Shown: positions 1-8,536 of the stretch, piece by piece
Numbering within the stretch: the first letter of the stretch is position 1
Layout of the letters: every line of letters begins with the position of its first letter
Origin: Thermatribacter sp048814795
GTDB lineage: Bacteria; Atribacterota; Atribacteria; Atribacterales; Thermatribacteraceae
NCBI GenBank assembly: GCA_048814795.1
Contig: CP184673.1
Coordinates: forward strand, 310,001 to 374,000
Reading direction: 5' to 3'
Length of the DNA stretch: 64,000 bases
The notes under the pieces: generated by a model
The model's database searches: none
Seen by the model: the letters and a program-made list of their open reading frames with translations, nothing else
What the model was told of the DNA's origin: nothing
Made by a program: the position numbers and the translations under genes

Positions 1-66
1 CTTACCTACCAACAAGAGTGGCACCGCGAGCAAAAGCCCTCGTCTCTTGACGAGGGCTTTTTTTGT
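1..66 (+). promoter_or_regulatory. T-box riboswitch, 3' part (trp operon leader)
   Basis: Positions 15-29 read AAGAGTGGCACCGCG, matching the conserved T-box element (AGGGUGGNACCGCG) that pairs with the free CCA end of uncharged tRNA in the antiterminator. A strong terminator follows directly at 32-66 and trpE starts at 81, the standard T-box order. The Stem I specifier loop lies upstream of the window, so tRNA-Trp specificity is inferred from the downstream genes only. Uncharged tRNA would favour read-through into trpE. Confidence 0.9.
32..66 (+). terminator. T-box intrinsic terminator before trpE
   Basis: Arms AAAAGCCCTCG (32-42) and CGAGGGCTTTT (51-61) form an 11-bp stem with an 8-nt loop, followed by a T-run to 64. 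It sits between the T-box element and trpE. It should be the regulated terminator of the attenuator rather than the end of an upstream gene. Confidence 0.9.
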
Positions 67-80
67 TGGGGTGAAAAACA

Positions 81-1496
81 ATGAACATCAAACCGGATAT
101 CGAAGAGTTTAGAAAAATAGAGCCAGAAAAATACGATCTGGTCCCTTTAAGGACCGTTTTTCTGGCAGATCGACATACTCCGGTCTCGGTAACCGAGCTT
201 TTCCAGGATAGAAAACCCTTCATTCTCCTGGAAAGCGCTGAAAAGGGCGAACGTTGGGGAAGGTTCTCTTTCTTGATTTTCGATGTAGAAAAAATAGTCG
301 AAATAAACCACTTTACCGATTTGATCAGCAAACTGGAAAAAAGCTTTCCCTTCCGGAGGCTATATCCTGGGCTGGAAACTTCTTTTAAAGGTGGAGCGGT
401 GGGCTTTTTAAGCTATGATGCTGTAAAAACCTGGGAAAAAACTGTTCCTAAAAAACCCCTTGCGTACCCTCTGGCTTACTTTGTGGAAAGCAGGCGTTTT
501 GTCTATTTCGACCACCTGCGACATCAAATAGGCATCGTCTATCTCGCCCGATCTGGTAATGAAGAAGATTATCGTCGAGGAAAAACTTGGATAGAAGAGA
601 TAGGACGAAAAATATCTGCACCACAGCCCATACCCGAAGAAGACGACTTTCTCATCCAGGGGGAAGTGTACTCCAACTTTGAAAAAGAAGCTTTTAAAAA
701 AGCGGTAAGCAAAGTAATAGATTATATAGTCGAGGGACACGCCTCTCAGGTGGTCATCTCCCAGCGCTTTAGTGTCCCTTATCAGGGCAATCCATTCACA
801 GTTTATCGCTTCTTGCGATCTTTAAATCCATCTCCATATCTTTTCTACCTGAACACGGAGCAATTTCAGCTGGTGGGTTCCTCACCAGAAATGCTGGTCA
901 AACTCGAAAACGGAAAAGCTGTAACCAAACCCATCGCTGGTACCAGAAGACGCCTCCCAGATATTCCAGAAGACACAATTATTAAGGACCTTCTCGGTGA
1001 CGAGAAAGAAAACGCCGAGCACGTCATGCTTCTGGACTTGGGAAGGAATGACCTGGGAAGGGTATGCATTCCGGGAAGTGTGAAAGTCGAAGAGTTTATG
1101 GAAGTAGAACGCTACTCGCACGTCTTTCACATTGTATCAACCGTTTCCGGAAGGGTCGCCAGAGGAAGCAACGCCTGGAAATTGCTTCAAGCCTGCTTTC
1201 CTGCCGGAACCGTCAGTGGAGCACCAAAGGTACGCGCCATGGAAATTATTGAAGAAATCGAGCCTGATGCGCGTGGACCTTACGCTGGAACACTCGGATA
1301 TATTGGTTTTGACGGAAATATGGATACCTGCATCATCATCCGCACCCTCTTCTTCAAAGATAACTTAGCTTCAGTTCAGGCTGGAGCAGGTATCGTTTAT
1401 GACTCAAAACCTCAAAATGAATACGAAGAAACAGTAAGCAAGGCCCAGGCCCTGCTTACTGCCTTAAAAATGGCAGAAAGGAGGATAAAAGCATGA
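81..1496 (+). CDS. trpE: Anthranilate synthase component I
   Basis: The 471-aa protein makes anthranilate from chorismate, using ammonia delivered by TrpG, as the first committed step of tryptophan synthesis. An LLES motif near residue 48 is the usual tryptophan feedback site. The chorismate-binding core shows PIAGTRRR (about 283), LGRNDLGRV (about 319), FPAGTVSGAPK (about 372) and a C-terminal ETVSKAQALL. The length is normal for the family. It is first in trpEGDCFBA behind the T-box leader and overlaps trpG by 4 nt. A para-aminobenzoate synthase role is unlikely in this operon. Confidence 0.97.
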   Translation: MNIKPDIEEFRKIEPEKYDLVPLRTVFLADRHTPVSVTELFQDRKPFILLESAEKGERWGRFSFLIFDVEKIVEINHFTDLISKLEKSFPFRRLYPGLETSFKGGAVGFLSYDAVKTWEKTVPKKPLAYPLAYFVESRRFVYFDHLRHQIGIVYLARSGNEEDYRRGKTWIEEIGRKISAPQPIPEEDDFLIQGEVYSNFEKEAFKKAVSKVIDYIVEGHASQVVISQRFSVPYQGNPFTVYRFLRSLNPSPYLFYLNTEQFQLVGSSPEMLVKLENGKAVTKPIAGTRRRLPDIPEDTIIKDLLGDEKENAEHVMLLDLGRNDLGRVCIPGSVKVEEFMEVERYSHVFHIVSTVSGRVARGSNAWKLLQACFPAGTVSGAPKVRAMEIIEEIEPDARGPYAGTLGYIGFDGNMDTCIIIRTLFFKDNLASVQAGAGIVYDSKPQNEYEETVSKAQALLTALKMAERRIKA

Positions 1497-2087
1497 TCTT
1501 GGTCATTGACAATTACGACTCCTTCACTTACAACCTGGTGCAGTATGTTGGAGAACTCTCCAGAGAAGAAATAAGAGTTTTCCGGAACGATGAAATTGAA
1601 CCCGAAGAAGTAAATAGGCTCAGACCTTCGCACATCATCATTTCTCCAGGTCCCAAGGACCCCCAGTGTGCAGGGGTGAGCAACGAAATCATTGCGCGCT
1701 TTGCTTCTTCCATCCCTACCCTGGGGGTGTGTCTTTGGCCACCAGTGCATTGCATATGTTGAAGGAGCCAGGATTGTAAAAGCATCAGTACCAAAACACG
1801 GCAAAAAGTCCACTGTAATTCTGCTTCCTTCGCTTCTTTTCAGAGGGCTTCCTCCAAAAATTGAAGTGGGCAGGTACCACTCCCTGATAGTGGATCCTTC
1901 CACTCTACCTCCCACTTTAAGGGTCATTGCCTGGACTGAAGACCACGAGATAATGGCTATAGAGCATACAAAATATCCTCTTTTTGGTGTCCAGTTTCAC
2001 CCCGAATCAGTGCTCACTCCCCATGGCAAACAGATTTTAAAAAACTTTCTGGAGGTGAGGCCCGATGGAAGCCCCAAAAATTCTTGA
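1493..2087 (+). CDS. trpG: Anthranilate synthase glutaminase subunit, +1 frameshift
   Basis: Class I glutamine amidotransferase that supplies ammonia to TrpE. Frame 1 (1493-1735) encodes DNYDSFTYNLVQYVGE, the oxyanion-loop motif SPGPKDP and the nucleophile motif GVCL. It then runs into TGG and stops at 1762. A one-base skip at the CTTT of 1733-1736 restores GHQCIAYVEG, the HGK motif, GRYHSLIVD and the catalytic His/Glu motif GVQFHPES, ending at 2087. Without the extra T the product is about 197 aa, the family length. The break falls one codon after the catalytic Cys. It could be a sequencing error, a true mutation or programmed +1 frameshifting. The 3' end overlaps trpD by 23 nt. Confidence 0.88.
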
Positions 2088-3129
2088 CAAAATAACCTCT
2101 GGAGAAAGACTGGACTTTAGTCAGGCTGCTTCACTTATGAAAGCAATAATGGAAGAAAGGATTTCTCCTCTTCACACTGCTGCTATCCTGGCATCTCTCC
2201 GTCTGCGAGGAGAAGCATCAGAAGAAATAGCCGGATTCGCTTCCGCCATGCGTGAGAAAGCCGTGCCTTTTACTATACCAACTAAAGAAGTAGTTGATAA
2301 CTGTGGTACCGGAGGCGATGGCAAAAGCACTTTCAATATCTCTACTGCCAGCGCGCTCCTGGGTTGGGCCTGTGGAGTACCAATAGTTAAACATGGTAAC
2401 CGTTCCATATCCAGCAAAAGCGGAAGTGCTGACTTTTTAGAGGCCCTTGGTATAAAAATAGACCTTCCCCCACAGGAAATGCAAAGAGCATTCCTGAAAA
2501 CTCAATTTGCTTTCCTGTTTGCTCCCCTCTACCATCCGGCTATGAAAACGGTACAGCCAATCCGGAAAGAGCTGGGCATCAGAACCGCCTTTAATCTGCT
2601 TGGACCATTGACCAATCCCGCTCCTGTTAACTATCGGGTGATAGGTGTTTATGACCGAAAACTTCTCCCTCTGGTGGCTGGGGCAATGGAGCATCTCAAA
2701 GTGAAACGCGCTTGCATTATCTGGGGAGAACCCGGCGTTGACGAAGCAAGCATAAGCGGGGTAACTCACTTTGTTTTACTGGAAGAGGGAAGAGCGAAAG
2801 GTGAGTTCACTCTTTATCCAGAAGAGGTGGGTTTTGAGCGTCTTCCGCTTGAAGCAATAAAAGGAGCTGATCCTTCCGCAAATGCTCGTACTTTTCTGAA
2901 GCTACTGGAAGAAAGAAAAGTAGATACTCCGCTCTCCAGAGCTATAGTGCTTAACACAGCTTTTTTGCTCTACGTCTACGGTAAAACCGCCACCATCCCT
3001 GAAGGAATACAGTTAGCCGAGCAAACCCTGAGCTCTGGCAAAGCACTGGAAAAATTGCGCTCGCTCATTGCTTTTCATCAAAACTTAGGACAGAACGGAC
3101 AAGGTGGTAAATATGGAAGACATTCTTGA
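2065..3129 (+). CDS. trpD: Anthranilate phosphoribosyltransferase
   Basis: The 354-aa enzyme joins anthranilate to PRPP, giving phosphoribosyl-anthranilate. The PRPP-binding motif CGTGGDGKSTFNIST is at about residue 79. The anthranilate-binding KHGNRSISSKSGSADFLEALG region is near 110, with one residue run kept short here by noting its start only. NLLGPLTNPA follows near 177. It begins inside the end of trpG after a GGAGGTGAGG ribosome site. The C-terminus is slightly longer than typical (about 340 aa) but unremarkable. Confidence 0.96.
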   Translation: MEAPKILDKITSGERLDFSQAASLMKAIMEERISPLHTAAILASLRLRGEASEEIAGFASAMREKAVPFTIPTKEVVDNCGTGGDGKSTFNISTASALLGWACGVPIVKHGNRSISSKSGSADFLEALGIKIDLPPQEMQRAFLKTQFAFLFAPLYHPAMKTVQPIRKELGIRTAFNLLGPLTNPAPVNYRVIGVYDRKLLPLVAGAMEHLKVKRACIIWGEPGVDEASISGVTHFVLLEEGRAKGEFTLYPEEVGFERLPLEAIKGADPSANARTFLKLLEERKVDTPLSRAIVLNTAFLLYVYGKTATIPEGIQLAEQTLSSGKALEKLRSLIAFHQNLGQNGQGGKYGRHS

Positions 3130-3919
3130 AAAAATCGTGACCACCAAGCGTAAAAAGTTACTTTACTACCAGAAACACCTTTCTCTGAGCGAACTTACTG
3201 ACTTATTTTTGAAGCGAACACAAAATGGAGAAAATAAATTTTATCAGGCGCTGAATCAAAATCCAGGACCCAACATCATTGCCGAAGTAAAATTTGCCTC
3301 ACCCTCTAAGGGGAAGTTACTGGAGCGATTCACCCTTCAAGAGCTGGTGCGCAAATACCAGGAAGCGGGAGCCTGTGCTATATCAGTGGTCACTGAAGAT
3401 ACCTTTTTCAAAGGCTATCCAGAAATGGTCCGGGAAGTAAAAGAGTGCAGCACGCTACCCGTCCTTCAGAAAGATTTTGTCATTGAAGAAAGCCAGATAT
3501 ATCAAGCAGCAAAGCTCGGAGCTGATGCACTCCTTCTGATAGCTCGTATCCTTTCCCCACAGCGTCTCAAAAAATTTGTTGAACTCTGCCAGACCCTTAA
3601 TATAACTCCCCTGGTAGAAGTGCACGATGAAAAGGACATTGAAAAAGCACTGCAAACAGAAGCAACTGTAATTGGCATAAACAATCGCAACCTGGCCACC
3701 TTTGAAGTCTCCATCGGCCACACCTTACGCCTGCGCGAATACCTCCCCCAGGGAAAAATCGTAGTAAGCGAAAGCGGAATTGCTTCTTTTCAGGATGTAG
3801 ATTCGTTGCTCGGGCAGGGAATACGCAATTTTCTGATTGGAGAAAGCCTTATTAAGGCCGAAGACCCCGCCAACAAACTTCTGGAACTTAAAGGAGGAAT
3901 CAAAATTGGTACACATTAA
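3113..3919 (+). CDS. trpC: Indole-3-glycerol phosphate synthase
   Basis: A 268-aa TIM barrel that closes the indole ring, converting carboxyphenylamino-deoxyribulose phosphate to indoleglycerol phosphate. It shows AEVKFASPSKG (catalytic Lys near residue 60), QKDFVIEESQI, IGINNRNLATF and VVSESGIAS. I chose the ATG at 3113 because AAGGTGG lies 6 nt upstream; a GTG at 3104 would overlap that ribosome site. The start lies inside trpD and the end overlaps trpF, so the genes are translationally coupled. Confidence 0.96.
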   Translation: MEDILEKIVTTKRKKLLYYQKHLSLSELTDLFLKRTQNGENKFYQALNQNPGPNIIAEVKFASPSKGKLLERFTLQELVRKYQEAGACAISVVTEDTFFKGYPEMVREVKECSTLPVLQKDFVIEESQIYQAAKLGADALLLIARILSPQRLKKFVELCQTLNITPLVEVHDEKDIEKALQTEATVIGINNRNLATFEVSIGHTLRLREYLPQGKIVVSESGIASFQDVDSLLGQGIRNFLIGESLIKAEDPANKLLELKGGIKIGTH

Positions 3920-4538
3920 AGTATGTGGTATTACTTCAGAAGAAGACGCATTGCAAATCGCCCAAACCAGTATATGGGCACTGGGGTTCATCTTTGTTGA
4001 AGAAAGCCCCCGTTTCATAAATCCAGATAAAGCCCATCAGATTATACGGGATCTTCCTGCCTCTATTGTAAAAGTGGGGGTATTCAGAAACCATTCCCTG
4101 GAAGATGTACAGTTCATACGATCTTTTTGCTCTCTGGATTTAATTCAACTTCATGGAGAAGAACCTCCTCAATTCTGTGAAAAGCTGGGAAGGGGTGTTA
4201 TTAAGGCTTTCGGAGTAGATGCATCATTTGATCCTTTACTGCTTGAGGACTACGCAAAAGTTGTCGACTTTTATCTTCTGGATAGTGCACAGAGGGGCAA
4301 AAGCGGAGGCTTGGGAATTCCTTTCAACTGGGATAAAATAAAGAACATAAAAAAACAAATTTCAAAGCCTTTAATAATAGCAGGAGGTCTCAGAAAAGAG
4401 AACATTGTCGCCTGTGTTCAGACTTTACGGCCCTTCGCGATTGACCTGAACAGTGGAGTGGAAAGCGCTCCTGGCAAAAAAGAAGTAAAGAAACTGGTCG
4501 AAATAATCCAAATCCTGGAAAGGGAAGTGAAAAAATGA
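3906..4538 (+). CDS. trpF: Phosphoribosylanthranilate isomerase
   Basis: A 210-aa TIM barrel that performs the Amadori rearrangement before the TrpC step. The N-terminus from a TTG start reads MVHIKVCGIT, carrying the catalytic Cys. LIQLHGEEPPQFC, LIIAGGL and DLNSGVESAPGKK (phosphate site) follow. The TTG at 3906 is chosen because AAGGAGG lies about 8 nt upstream and the family motif begins immediately; in-frame ATG codons further upstream would add non-family sequence. It overlaps trpC by 14 nt and trpB by 4 nt. Confidence 0.95.
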   Translation: MVHIKVCGITSEEDALQIAQTSIWALGFIFVEESPRFINPDKAHQIIRDLPASIVKVGVFRNHSLEDVQFIRSFCSLDLIQLHGEEPPQFCEKLGRGVIKAFGVDASFDPLLLEDYAKVVDFYLLDSAQRGKSGGLGIPFNWDKIKNIKKQISKPLIIAGGLRKENIVACVQTLRPFAIDLNSGVESAPGKKEVKKLVEIIQILEREVKK

Positions 4539-5710
4539 ATCAAAAAGGTTTTTTTGGTGAATTTGGGGGGCGATTTGTACCTGAAATCCTGGTCCATCCT
4601 CTTGAGGAACTCGAAGAGGCATACAACTTCTTTTCCAAAGACGAAAGCTTCCAAAAAGAGCTCGACTATTATCTCAAAAATTATGCAGGTCGACCCTCTC
4701 CCCTTTATTTTGCCAAAAAGTTAAGTGAAAAAGTTAACTTAAAAGTGTACCTCAAGAGAGAAGACCTGAACCATACCGGCTCTCACAAAATAAACAACAC
4801 TCTGGGTCAGGTGCTGCTCGCCAAAAAAATGGGTAAAACCCGCATTATAGCCGAAACCGGAGCAGGTCAGCACGGAGTGGCCACAGCCACCGCCTCTGCC
4901 CTCTTTGGCCTCGAATGCCATATATACATGGGAGCAGTAGATGTGGAAAGGCAGAAACTAAATGTCTTTAGAATGCAGATTCTGGGCGCGGAAGTGATAC
5001 CGGTAAAAACCGGGAGTCAAACCCTTAAGGACGCTATCAATGAAGCCATGAGAGACTGGGTAAGCAATATCGACACCACCCACTATGTAATTGGTTCTGT
5101 GGTAGGACCTCACCCTTATCCTCAAATGGTTAGAGATTTCCAATCGGTAATCGGCAAGGAGGCCAAGCACCAAATACTTGATGCAGAAGGTCGCCTTCCT
5201 GACTGCGTCCTTGCCTGTGTAGGCGGTGGCAGCAATGCCATGGGCATTTTCCACGCTTTCGTTCCAGACAAAGAAGTACGCCTTATAGGAGTAGAAGCGG
5301 GTGGTCTGGGATTAGATACCTGCAAAAATGCTGCCAGTATCGGGCGAGGTAAAAAGGGAATACTGCATGGAAGTTTCAGTTATATACTGCAAGACGAATT
5401 CGGCCAGATAGAAGAGACCCATTCCGTAGCTGCTGGCCTCGACTATCCCGGTGTGGGTCCTGAACACAGCTTCCTTTTTACCTCCGGGAGAGCCCAGTAC
5501 GTTAGCGTAACTGATCAGGAAGCTTTAGATGCCTTCTGTGAGCTTTCACGCCTTGAAGGCATAATACCTGCCCTGGAAAGTGCTCATGCCGTTGCTTACT
5601 TGAATAAGCTGGCTCGGGAACTACCGCGGGAATCAACGGTATTGGTATGCCTGTCGGGAAGAGGAGATAAAGACGTGGAGCAGGTAATGAAACACCTTGA
5701 GGAGGAATAG
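4535..5710 (+). CDS. trpB: Tryptophan synthase beta subunit
   Basis: The 391-aa PLP enzyme condenses indole with serine. The PLP lysine lies in NHTGSHKINN near residue 87. ETGAGQHG (near 109), CVGGGSNAMG (phosphate cup, near 230) and CLSGRGDKD (near 373) are the expected TrpB1 motifs. The N-terminus GFFGEFGGRFVPEIL is the typical TrpB1 start, so this is the alpha-partnered form rather than TrpB2. It overlaps trpF by 4 nt and lies 2 nt before trpA. Confidence 0.98.
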   Translation: MNQKGFFGEFGGRFVPEILVHPLEELEEAYNFFSKDESFQKELDYYLKNYAGRPSPLYFAKKLSEKVNLKVYLKREDLNHTGSHKINNTLGQVLLAKKMGKTRIIAETGAGQHGVATATASALFGLECHIYMGAVDVERQKLNVFRMQILGAEVIPVKTGSQTLKDAINEAMRDWVSNIDTTHYVIGSVVGPHPYPQMVRDFQSVIGKEAKHQILDAEGRLPDCVLACVGGGSNAMGIFHAFVPDKEVRLIGVEAGGLGLDTCKNAASIGRGKKGILHGSFSYILQDEFGQIEETHSVAAGLDYPGVGPEHSFLFTSGRAQYVSVTDQEALDAFCELSRLEGIIPALESAHAVAYLNKLARELPRESTVLVCLSGRGDKDVEQVMKHLEEE

Positions 5711-5712
5711 CA

Positions 5713-6495
5713 ATGAAAGATGTTCTGGGAGACATCCTTAAAAAAAAGTCGCAAAAGCGGAAGTTGCTTTTACCCTATCTCACCTTTGGTTATCCAGAGA
5801 TAGAGAGCTTCATTGAAATACTCCAAAGTCTGGATCCCGAGTTAATAGACGCCCTGGAAATAGGAATTCCTCACTCTGATCCCGTAGCTGATGGACCAAT
5901 AATTCAGGAATCTTCACAACAAGCACTGACCCTGGGAGTAACCCCTCAAATGGTCTTTGAAAAAACGCAAACCCTAAAACTCTCTTTTCCGCTCATCGCC
6001 ATGACCTACGGGAACATAGTTTACCAGTATGGGATAGAAAAATTTGGACGAGACTTCAGAAAAGCCGGCTTTTACGGACTCATCGTGGCCGATTTCCCTC
6101 TGGAAGCAAAATTTATGCTTGGCAATCTGGAAAACTTACTTTCAGTAATTCTTTTAGCATCCACTACCACACCTGAGGAACGCCTGAGGAAGATAGCCCG
6201 GGAAAGTCGGGGGTTTGTATATCTGGTTTCTGGTAAGGGAGTAACCGGGAAAACTCACATTCAACAGGAAGAACTCCGTGAAATAGTAACCGTTATCAAA
6301 TCCACTACCGATTTACCAGTGCTGGTGGGGTTTGGCATTGACTCTCCCGCAAAAGCAAGGGAAATAGTTTCTTTTTGCGATGGAGTTATAATAGGTTCAG
6401 CCCTGCTTCATTTCATAAACCAGAATAAAAAGGCCAGAAACTTGCCTCAGCTGGTCAATGATTTTCTCAGAAATTTCCGAAAAACCCTGAGCTAA
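5713..6495 (+). CDS. trpA: Tryptophan synthase alpha subunit
   Basis: A 260-aa TIM barrel that releases indole from indoleglycerol phosphate and channels it to TrpB. The catalytic Glu and Asp lie in LEIGIPHSDPVADGPIIQ (residues about 46-63). LVSGKGVTGKT and GFGIDSP form the phosphate-binding side. It starts 2 nt after trpB with AGGAGGAATAGC as the ribosome site. It ends the tryptophan pathway genes, with a further gene only 27 nt downstream. Confidence 0.97.
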   Translation: MKDVLGDILKKKSQKRKLLLPYLTFGYPEIESFIEILQSLDPELIDALEIGIPHSDPVADGPIIQESSQQALTLGVTPQMVFEKTQTLKLSFPLIAMTYGNIVYQYGIEKFGRDFRKAGFYGLIVADFPLEAKFMLGNLENLLSVILLASTTTPEERLRKIARESRGFVYLVSGKGVTGKTHIQQEELREIVTVIKSTTDLPVLVGFGIDSPAKAREIVSFCDGVIIGSALLHFINQNKKARNLPQLVNDFLRNFRKTLS

Positions 6496-6522
6496 ATCGA
6501 ATAAAAAAGAAGGAACTGATAA

Positions 6523-7248
6523 GTGGAAAAAATTTCTATTAAGGGGATAGAGTTTTTGCGTTTTTCGAAATTTTCTGCTTGCCAATCTCTATCTCATTTT
6601 TTCACCACCCGCTTCCTGCCCTTCAAATTACGTAGCGAAGAAGGCAGGAAGCGGCTTTCTCTGTTGCTTAACGCCCCCCAAATTCTCTTTCCGCACCAAA
6701 TGCATGGAGACAACCATTTCTTTCTGACTTCTAAAGCCACTTTCAAAGGCTCTACGCCAGAAGCGGATATTATACTGGCCCAAGCTTCGTCCTGGGGAGC
6801 AGGAATTCTGGTTGCCGATTGCGTCCCCGTGATTCTTTTTGATCCTCAAAAAAGATGCTTTGCTCTGGCCCATGTTGGCTGGAGGGGAGCTTTATTAAAA
6901 GCGCACAAGAAGGCAGTGCGCCTTATCCAGGAACACTTCAAAACAAATCCTGAACAACTACTTGTAGGCCTTGGACCCAGTATAAGGGCATGTTGCTTTG
7001 AAGTAGGAAAAGAAGTGGCCGAACAGTTTCTGACGGTGGATCCCAAGAGCGTAGCGCATAAAAACAAGCGTTTTTTTGTAGATCTTGTCGGTTTTATCTG
7101 GAGAGACCTCTGCACAATGGGCGTATCTTCAAAAAACATAGAAATAGCTCCCTGGTGTACTTTCTGTAACCAAGACCTGTTTTACTCTTTCAGGCGAGAA
7201 AGAGAAAAAGCAGACCGCATGGCACTCATTGCCTGGCTAAACAACTAA
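6523..7248 (+). CDS. pgeF: PgeF/YfiH (LACC1-like) purine nucleoside phosphorylase family
   Basis: 241 aa with a GTG start preceded by AAGGAAC. The family has been called polyphenol oxidase or laccase-like; members act as zinc-dependent purine nucleoside phosphorylases/adenosine deaminases or in peptidoglycan editing. The metal-site motifs are visible: QMHGD (near residue 62), VADCVPV (near 93) and AHVGWRG (near 109), giving His, Cys and His. GLGPSIRACCFEVG follows. It is 27 nt after trpA with no terminator, so it probably shares the trp transcript. The actual substrate here is unknown. Confidence 0.85.
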   Translation: MEKISIKGIEFLRFSKFSACQSLSHFFTTRFLPFKLRSEEGRKRLSLLLNAPQILFPHQMHGDNHFFLTSKATFKGSTPEADIILAQASSWGAGILVADCVPVILFDPQKRCFALAHVGWRGALLKAHKKAVRLIQEHFKTNPEQLLVGLGPSIRACCFEVGKEVAEQFLTVDPKSVAHKNKRFFVDLVGFIWRDLCTMGVSSKNIEIAPWCTFCNQDLFYSFRREREKADRMALIAWLNN

Positions 7249-7273
7249 CTTCGCCGACTTTTTCAAAAAAATG

Positions 7274-7302
7274 TTGCCAATTGCTCCTGTTTAATATTTA
7301 AT
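7274..7302 (+). promoter_or_regulatory. Putative promoter of speD-speE
   Basis: TTGCCA (7274-7279) and TTTAAT (7297-7302) are separated by 17 nt in the AT-rich 91-nt gap before speD. The -10 is imperfect, so this is a modest call. Confidence 0.45.
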
Positions 7303-7339
7303 TGTTTGGTGAACTTCCACAGCAGAAAGGAGGAAAATC

Positions 7340-7717
7340 TTGAACAAAATGGTAGCCCATCATTTGTTGATAGAAATCATCGGTTCCTCTTTGTTGAACG
7401 ATGCCCATCTTGTGGAAGAATTCTTCAGAGAGTTAGCCAGAAGCTATCAAGGAGAAATCTTGGGACTGAAAATACACCAGTTCGAACCCCAGGGTATCAG
7501 CGGTCTTCTGATAATGCCTGAATCTCATATTGCCATTCACACCTGGCCCGAATATGGGTATGCATCCCTGGATATATTCCTGCAAGCTAAATGGGACCCT
7601 CAAAAAAGCATACCCGTCATTCAGAAATTCTTTAAGCCTCGCGACGTAAAAATCGTAGAGCTGGAAAGAGGGGTGAAAAAACAAAATGGAACTCTGGTAT
7701 TTCCAAAACTACATTGA
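7340..7717 (+). CDS. speD: SpeD-family pyruvoyl decarboxylase lacking the usual Cys
   Basis: 125 aa, TTG start 6 nt after AAAGGAGG. It is a class 1b AdoMet decarboxylase homologue. The self-cleavage site PESHIAIHTWPEYGYA is intact, with Ser62 as the pyruvoyl source and His67 conserved. In Thermotoga SpeD the next strand is DLFTCG, whose Cys83 is the proton donor; here it is DIFLQAK, with Gln82 at the Cys position. This makes AdoMet decarboxylation uncertain. SpeD homologues that became arginine or ornithine decarboxylases are known, so that is a real alternative. It overlaps speE by 32 nt, supporting a polyamine role. Confidence 0.85.
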   Translation: MNKMVAHHLLIEIIGSSLLNDAHLVEEFFRELARSYQGEILGLKIHQFEPQGISGLLIMPESHIAIHTWPEYGYASLDIFLQAKWDPQKSIPVIQKFFKPRDVKIVELERGVKKQNGTLVFPKLH

Positions 7718-8516
7718 AAACTATCAAATGGGCCTCAAAGTGAAAGAAACACTTTTTTGTGGCAAAACTCGCTTTCAGGAAATTGCCATTCTTGATACTT
7801 ATCTTTATGGGAAAACCCTGATCCTTGACGGAATTGTGCAAACTACCGAAAAAGACGAATTCATGTACCATGAGATGCTGGTACACCCCGCAATGTGCGT
7901 ACACCCTGAACCCAAAAAAGTATTTATAATAGGCGGTGGAGACGGTGGGGCGTCAAGAGAAGTGCTTAAACATCCAGTTGAAGAAGTGCAATTAGTGGAT
8001 ATTGATGAAGGAGTAATTGAGCTATGCAAACGCTACTTCCCAGAACTTGGAAACTGGGAGGACCCTCGCCTCAACGTTTTGGTTGAAGACGCCACCCAGT
8101 TTATAAAAGAGAGCGACCAGATTTTCGACGTAATAATAATGGACTCCACCGACCCCATACCCAAAGGCGTAGCTGAACCTCTCTTTTCCAGAGACTTCTT
8201 TAAACAAGTTTTCGAGCATCTATCTCCACAGGGCCTTTTTGTCTCTCAGATAGAACCACCTTTTTTTGAGCCGGAACGAGTTTGCAAGCTCTGGGAAAAC
8301 CTCAGCATGTTTCCCATCGTAAAAGTGTACTGGGGATTAGTCCCTACCTATCCCGGTGGGGTATGGACCTACGTAATTGGTTCAAAAAGCCTGGATCCTC
8401 AAAAGCCTTTACGAACACCCGATTTCCCAACCAGATATTATTCACCAGAGGTCCATCAGGCTGCTTTTACCTTACCGGTGTTCTTCGAAAAACTCTTGGG
8501 AGGCAAGGAGTCGTAG
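7686..8516 (+). CDS. speE: Spermidine synthase family aminopropyltransferase
   Basis: 276 aa. It transfers aminopropyl from decarboxylated AdoMet to putrescine, agmatine or a related amine. The N-terminal beta domain (about 1-60) is followed by a Rossmann methyltransferase-like fold: IIGGGDGGASREVL (about 79-92), LVDIDEGV, and the gate/catalytic MDSTDPIP (about 155). The length matches the Thermotoga and Bacillus enzymes. It starts inside the 3' end of speD after GAAAGAGGGG. Amine specificity cannot be read from the sequence. Confidence 0.94.
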   Translation: MELWYFQNYIENYQMGLKVKETLFCGKTRFQEIAILDTYLYGKTLILDGIVQTTEKDEFMYHEMLVHPAMCVHPEPKKVFIIGGGDGGASREVLKHPVEEVQLVDIDEGVIELCKRYFPELGNWEDPRLNVLVEDATQFIKESDQIFDVIIMDSTDPIPKGVAEPLFSRDFFKQVFEHLSPQGLFVSQIEPPFFEPERVCKLWENLSMFPIVKVYWGLVPTYPGGVWTYVIGSKSLDPQKPLRTPDFPTRYYSPEVHQAAFTLPVFFEKLLGGKES

Positions 8517-8536
8517 GGAATGTTCCCTACGACTCC
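8507..8536. terminator. Perfect hairpin between convergent speE and hisD
   Basis: GGAGTCGTAGGGAA (8507-8520) is exactly complementary to TTCCCTACGACTCC (8523-8536). It covers the stop codons of both convergent genes and has no T-run on either side. It probably serves both strands as a terminator or mRNA 3'-end stabiliser. Confidence 0.65.
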
